From Heracleum sosnowskyi (lineage: Eukaryota > Streptophyta > Magnoliopsida > Apiales > Apiaceae): a DNA stretch of 64,000 nt. The notes beneath the pieces are model-generated. The model made no database searches and had not been told where the DNA came from. It saw nothing but the letters and a program-made list of their open reading frames with translations. Within the stretch, counting starts at the first letter, position 1, and every line of letters begins with the position of its first letter. The translations under genes were made by a program, and so were the position numbers. The stretch covers positions 1,302,001 to 1,366,000 of the forward strand of contig JAUIZM010000026.1 in NCBI GenBank assembly GCA_030848705.1. The letters are read 5' to 3'. Of the stretch, positions 59,849 to 64,000 are shown one piece after another.

Positions 59849-62024
59849 TCCGTGCATGAATCGGAGCAGATACCAAGGGACTCCCGATTACGTATACCTC
59901 TAAAGGTATACCAGGAAAATGGGGAAAAATTGAAGCGGGCCATTTTTGGATATTTTCTCATAGCTTGACCCTTTGGGTTTATAGAATTGTAGAAAAGTTC
60001 ATTTGGGGATGTCCGTGCACGAATCGGAGCAGATACCAGGGGACGCCCGATTACGTATACCTTTAAAGGGAGGTATACAAGGAAAATGGAGAAAAATTGA
60101 AGCGGGCCGTTTTGTGGATATTTTCTCATAGCTTGACCCTATGGGTTTATAGAATTGCACAAAAGTTCATTTGGGGATGTCCGTGCATGAATCGGAGCAG
60201 ATACCAGGGGACGCCCGATTACGTATACCTCTAAAGGGAGGTATACCAGGAAAATGGGGAAAAATTGAAGCGGGCCGTTTTTGGATATTTTCTCATAGCT
60301 TGAACCTTTGGGTTTATAGAATTGTAGAAAAGTTCATTTGGGGATATCCGTGCATGAATCGGAGCAGATACAAGGGGACGTCCGATTACGTATACCTCTA
60401 AAGGGAGATATACAAGGAAAATGGAGAAAAATTGAAGCGGGCCCTTTTGTGGATATTTTCTCGTAGCTTGACCCTATGGGTTTATAGAATTGCACAAAAG
60501 TTCATTTGGGGATGTCCGTGCATGAATCAGAGCAGATACCAGGGGACGCCCGATTACGTATACCTCTAAAGGGAGGTATACCAGGAAAATGGGGAAAAAT
60601 TGAAGCGGGCCGTTTTTGGATATTTTCTCATAGCTTGACCCTTTGGGTTTATAGAATTGTAGAAAAGTTCATTTGGGGATGTCCGTGCATGAATCAGAGC
60701 AGATACCAGGGGACGCCCGATTACGTATACCTCTAAAGGGAGGTATACAAGGAAAATGGAGAAAAATTGAAGCGGGCCCTTTTGTGGATATTTTCTCGTA
60801 GCTTGACCCTATGGGTTTATAGAATTGCAGTAAAGTTCATTTGGGGATGTCCGTGCCTGAATCGGAGAAGATACCAGGGGACGCCCGATTACGTATACCT
60901 CTAAAGGGAGGTATACAAGGAAAATGTAGAAAAATTGAAGCAGACCCTTTTGTGGATATTTTCTCGTAGCTTGACCCTATGGGTTTATAGAATTGCATAA
61001 AACTTCATTTGTGGATGTCCGTGCCTGAATCAGAGAAGATACCAGGGGACGCCCGATTACGTATACCTCTAAAGGGAGGTATACAAGGAAAATGGAGAAA
61101 AATTGAAGCGGGCCGTTTTGTGGATATTTTCTCATAGCTTGACCCTATGGGTTTATAGAATTGCACAAAAGTTCATTTGGGGATGTCCGTGCATGAATCG
61201 GAGCAGATACCAGGGGACGCCTGATCACGTATACCTCTAAAGGGAGGTATACCAGGAAAATGGGGAAAAATTGAAGCGGGCCGTTTTGTGGATATTTTCT
61301 CATAGCTTGACCCTTTGGGTTTATAGAATTGTAGAAAAGTTCATTTGGGGATGTCCGTGCATGAATCGGAGCAGATACCAGGGGACGCCCGATTACGTAT
61401 ACCTCTAAAGGGAGGTATACAAGGAAAATGGAGAAAAATTGAAGCGGGCCGTTTTGTGGATATTTTCTCATAGCTTGACCCTATGGGTTTATAGAATTGC
61501 ACAAAAGTTCATTTGGGGATGTCCGTGCATGAATCGGAGCAGATACCAGGGGACGCCTGATTACGTATACCTCTAAAGGGAGGTATACCAGGAAAATGGG
61601 GAAAAATTGAAGCGGGCCGTTTTGTGGATATTTTCTCATAGCTTGACCATATGGGTTTATAAAATTGCACAAAAGTTCATTTGGGGATGTCCGTGCATGA
61701 ATCGGAGCAGATACCAGGGGACGCCCGATTACGTATACCTCTAAAGGGAGGTATACCAGGAAAATGGGGAAAAATTGAAGCGGGCCGTTTTTGGATATTT
61801 TCTCATAGCTTGACCCTTTGGGTTTATAGAATTGTAGAAAAGTTCATTTGGGGATGTCCGTGCATGAATCAGAGCAGATACCAGGGGACGCCCGATTACG
61901 TATACCTCTAAAGGGAGGTATACAAGGAAAATGGAGAAAAATTGAAGCGGGCCGTTTTGTGGATATTTTCTCATAGCTTGACCCTATGGGTTTATAGAAT
62001 TGCACAAAACTTCATTTGGGGATG
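59345..62024 (+). repeat. 16-mer HOR, copy 1 (2680 bp)
   Basis: It begins with the AB monomer ending 'cattttggga' (about 59501) and runs through 'gcgggacgttttgtag' (59775), a shortened a-like monomer at 59849 (4-bp dyad deletion), h and k relatives with 'tcagagcag', k-l-m, and d/g/h monomers including 'gatcacg' (61222). All these markers recur 2680 bp later. It overlaps the end of the second 13-mer because the unit borders of the two families interlock. Confidence 0.87.
59892..59911. repeat. Shortened but still symmetric dyad (4-bp deletion)
   Basis: Four bases of the spacer and right arm are missing, leaving gtatacct, ctaa and aggtatac: an 8-bp perfect inverted repeat with a 4-base loop. 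The same form is at 62572-62591 in the next 16-mer copy. Confidence 0.88.
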
Positions 62025-64000
62025 TCCGTGCATGAATCGGAGCAGATACCAGGGGACGCCTGATTACGTATACCTCTAAAGGGAGGTATACCAGGAAAAT
62101 GGGGAAAAATTGAAGCGGGCCGTTTTGTGGATATTTTCTCATAGCTTGACCCTATGGGTTTATAAAATTGCACAAAAGTTCATTTTGGGATGTCCGTGCA
62201 TGAATCGGAGCAGATACCAGGGGACGCCCGATTACGTATACCTCTAAAGGGAGGTATACCAGGAAAATGGGGAAAAATTGAAGCGGGCCGTTTTGTGGAT
62301 ATTTTCTCATAGCTTGACCCTATGGGTTTATAGAATTGCAGAAAAGTTCATTTGGGGATGTCCGTGCATGAATCGGAGCAGATACCAGGGGACGCCTGAT
62401 TACGTATACCTCTAAAGGGATGTATACCAGGAAAATGGGGAAAAATTGAAGCGGGACGTTTTGTAGATATTTTCTCATAGCTTGACCCTATGGGTTTACA
62501 GAATTGCACAAAAGTTCATTTGGGGATGTCCGTGCATGAATCGGAGCAGATACCAAGGGACTCCCGATTACGTATACCTCTAAAGGTATACCAGGAAAAT
62601 GGGGAAAAATTGAAGCGGGCCATTTTTGGATATTTTCTCATAGCTTGACCCTTTGGGTTTATAGAATTGTAGAAAAGTTCATTTGGGGATGTCCGTGCAT
62701 GAATCGGAGCAGATACCAGGGGACGCCCGATTACGTATACCTTTAAAGGGAGGTATACAAGGAAAATGGAGAAAAATTGAAGCGGGCCGTTTTGTGGATA
62801 TTTTCTCATAGCTTGACCCTATGGGTTTATAGAATTGCACAAAAGTTCATTTGGGGATGTCCGTGCATGAATCGGAGCAGATACCAGGGGACGCCCGATT
62901 ACGTATACCTCTAAAGGGAGGTATACCAGGAAAATGGGGAAAAATTGAAGCGGGCCGTTTTTGGATATTTTCTCATAGCTTGAACCTTTGGGTTTATAGA
63001 ATTGTAGAAAAGTTCATTTGGGGATATCCGTGCATGAATCGGAGCAGATACAAGGGGACGTCCGATTACGTATACCTCTAAAGGGAGGTATACAAGGAAA
63101 ATGGAGAAAAATTGAAGCGGGCCCTTTTGTGGATATTTTCTCGTAGCTTGACCCTATGGGTTTATAGAATTGCACAAAAGTTCATTTGGGGATGTCCGTG
63201 CATGAATCAGAGCAGATACCAGGGGACGCCCGATTACGTATACCTCTAAAGGGAGGTATACCAGGAAAATGGGGAAAAATTGAAGCGGGCCGTTTTTGGA
63301 TATTTTCTCATAGCTTGACCCTTTGGGTTTATAGAATTGTAGAAAAGTTCATTTGGGGATGTCCGTGCATGAATCAGAGCAGATACCAGGGGACGCCCGA
63401 TTACGTATACCTCTAAAGGGAGGTATACAAGGAAAATGGAGAAAAATTGAAGCGGGCCCTTTTGTGGATATTTTCTCGTAGCTTGACCCTATGGGTTTAT
63501 AGAATTGCAGTAAAGTTCATTTGGGGATGTCCGTGCCTGAATCGGAGAAGATACCAGGGGACGCCCGATTACGTATACCTCTAAAGGGAGGTATACAAGG
63601 AAAATGTAGAAAAATTGAAGCAGACCCTTTTGTGGATATTTTCTCGTAGCTTGACCCTATGGGTTTATAGAATTGCATAAAACTTCATTTGTGGATGTCC
63701 GTGCCTGAATCAGAGAAGATACCAGGGGACGCCCGATTACGTATACCTCTAAAGGGAGGTATACAAGGAAAATGGAGAAAAATTGAAGCGGGCCGTTTTG
63801 TGGATATTTTCTCATAGCTTGACCCTATGGGTTTATAGAATTGCACAAAAGTTCATTTGGGGATGTCCGTGCATGAATCGGAGCAGATACCAGGGGACGC
63901 CTGATCACGTATACCTCTAAAGGGAGGTATACCAGGAAAATGGGGAAAAATTGAAGCGGGCCGTTTTGTGGATATTTTCTCATAGCTTGACCCTTTGGGT
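62025..64000 (+). repeat. 16-mer HOR, copy 2, cut by the window end (1976 bp seen)
   Basis: It repeats 59345-61320 at an offset of 2680 bp, with the 'cattttggga', 'gcgggacg', 4-bp dyad deletion and 'gatcacg' markers in the same places. Differences I see are gcatgaatcgg at 62697 where copy 1 has gcacgaatcgg, and gaggtatac near 63087 where copy 1 has gagatatac. Confidence 0.87.

Larger units (their letters stand above)
1..64000 (+). repeat. Continuous 167/168-bp satellite array with higher-order repeats
   Basis: The start motif tccgtgcatg (or tccgtgcctg) recurs every 167 or 168 bp from base 1 to the end, for example at 1, 168, 336, 503, 671, 839, 1007 and 1175. All copies have the same orientation. 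No stretch longer than a few bases falls outside the monomer pattern, so there is no unique DNA, transposon insertion or gene. Both window ends lie inside the array. The monomer is close to the DNA length of a nucleosome plus linker, which is typical of centromeric and pericentromeric satellites in plants and animals. The centromere role is inference; the tandem structure is seen directly. I do not recognise the family. Strand is given only as the orientation of the sequence shown. Confidence 0.98.

Noticed and set aside
1..64000. Open reading frames of 62-119 codons on both strands, repeated all along the window
   Set aside because: They recur with every monomer pair because 168 bp is exactly 56 codons and 335 bp keeps a fixed pattern of stops. 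They use alternative starts inside the repeat, the two strands mirror each other, and no conserved domain is visible. They are by-products of the satellite.
1..64000. CRISPR array
   Set aside because: Regular spacing is present, but there are no unique spacers: the whole unit repeats, the unit is far too long, and there are no cas genes.
1..64000. rRNA, tRNA or 5S rRNA tandem repeats
   Set aside because: No conserved rRNA or tRNA segments, no A/B or C box arrangement and no T-run terminators are recognisable in the monomer.

Overview
The whole window is one uninterrupted tandem satellite-DNA array. I find no gene, RNA gene, transposon, CRISPR array or unique sequence in it. About 382 head-to-tail monomers of 167 or 168 bp run from base 1 to base 64000, all in the same orientation, and the array leaves the window at both ends. 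A hand-counted 168-bp monomer (1007-1174) has 75 G+C (about 45%), with 47 G and 28 C on the + strand. A nucleosome-sized monomer, megasatellite-like homogeneity and layered higher-order repeats (HORs) point to eukaryotic constitutive heterochromatin, most plausibly a centromere or a large heterochromatic block. I do not recognise the family and cannot name the species.

Monomers fall into three sequence groups. Group A (167 bp) has the left-half signature 'accagg...atgggg' and the right-half signature 'tttttgg'. Group B (168 bp) has 'acaagg...atggag' and 'ttttgtgg'. Group AB (168 bp) joins an A left half to a B right half. I split these into classes lettered a, b, c, d, e, f, g, h, i, j, k, l, m and x. 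The letters are mine, and each is tied below to a type monomer. A and B alternate over much of the array (a-b-c-d-h-k), giving a 335-bp dimeric rhythm, while e, f, g and x form runs of AB monomers. Nearly every monomer carries a 24-bp dyad with 9-bp arms, the strongest structural element in the repeat.

Layout (class strings): 1-1174 abcdefg; 1175-3018 abcdhijklmg; 3019-8550 three copies of the 11-mer abcdhklmefg (about 1844 bp); 8551-10393 abcdhijkl plus hybrids; 10394-15418 three 1675-bp 10-mers, of which the last two are tandem copies of each other; 15419-17429 a 12-mer; 17430-20783 a second copy of the arrangement at 1175-4359; 20784-22964 a 13-mer; 22965-26652 two copies of an 11-mer with a different order, then a 4-mer to 27323; 27324-33193 a 15-mer and its expanded 20-monomer relative; 33194-36205 two shortened 9-mers; 36206-50291 a 7043-bp (42-monomer) tandem duplication that itself contains an 8-mer duplication; 50292-50794 a trimer duplicate; 50795-52638 the 11-mer again; 52639-55488 a 17-monomer mosaic; 55489-59848 two 2180-bp 13-mers; 59345-64000 a 2680-bp 16-mer and most of a second copy.

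The nested duplications, hybrid monomers and shared private mutations look like a repeat array being homogenised by unequal exchange or gene conversion. The open reading frames that can be drawn through it are by-products of the 168-bp period (56 codons) and recur with every repeat.
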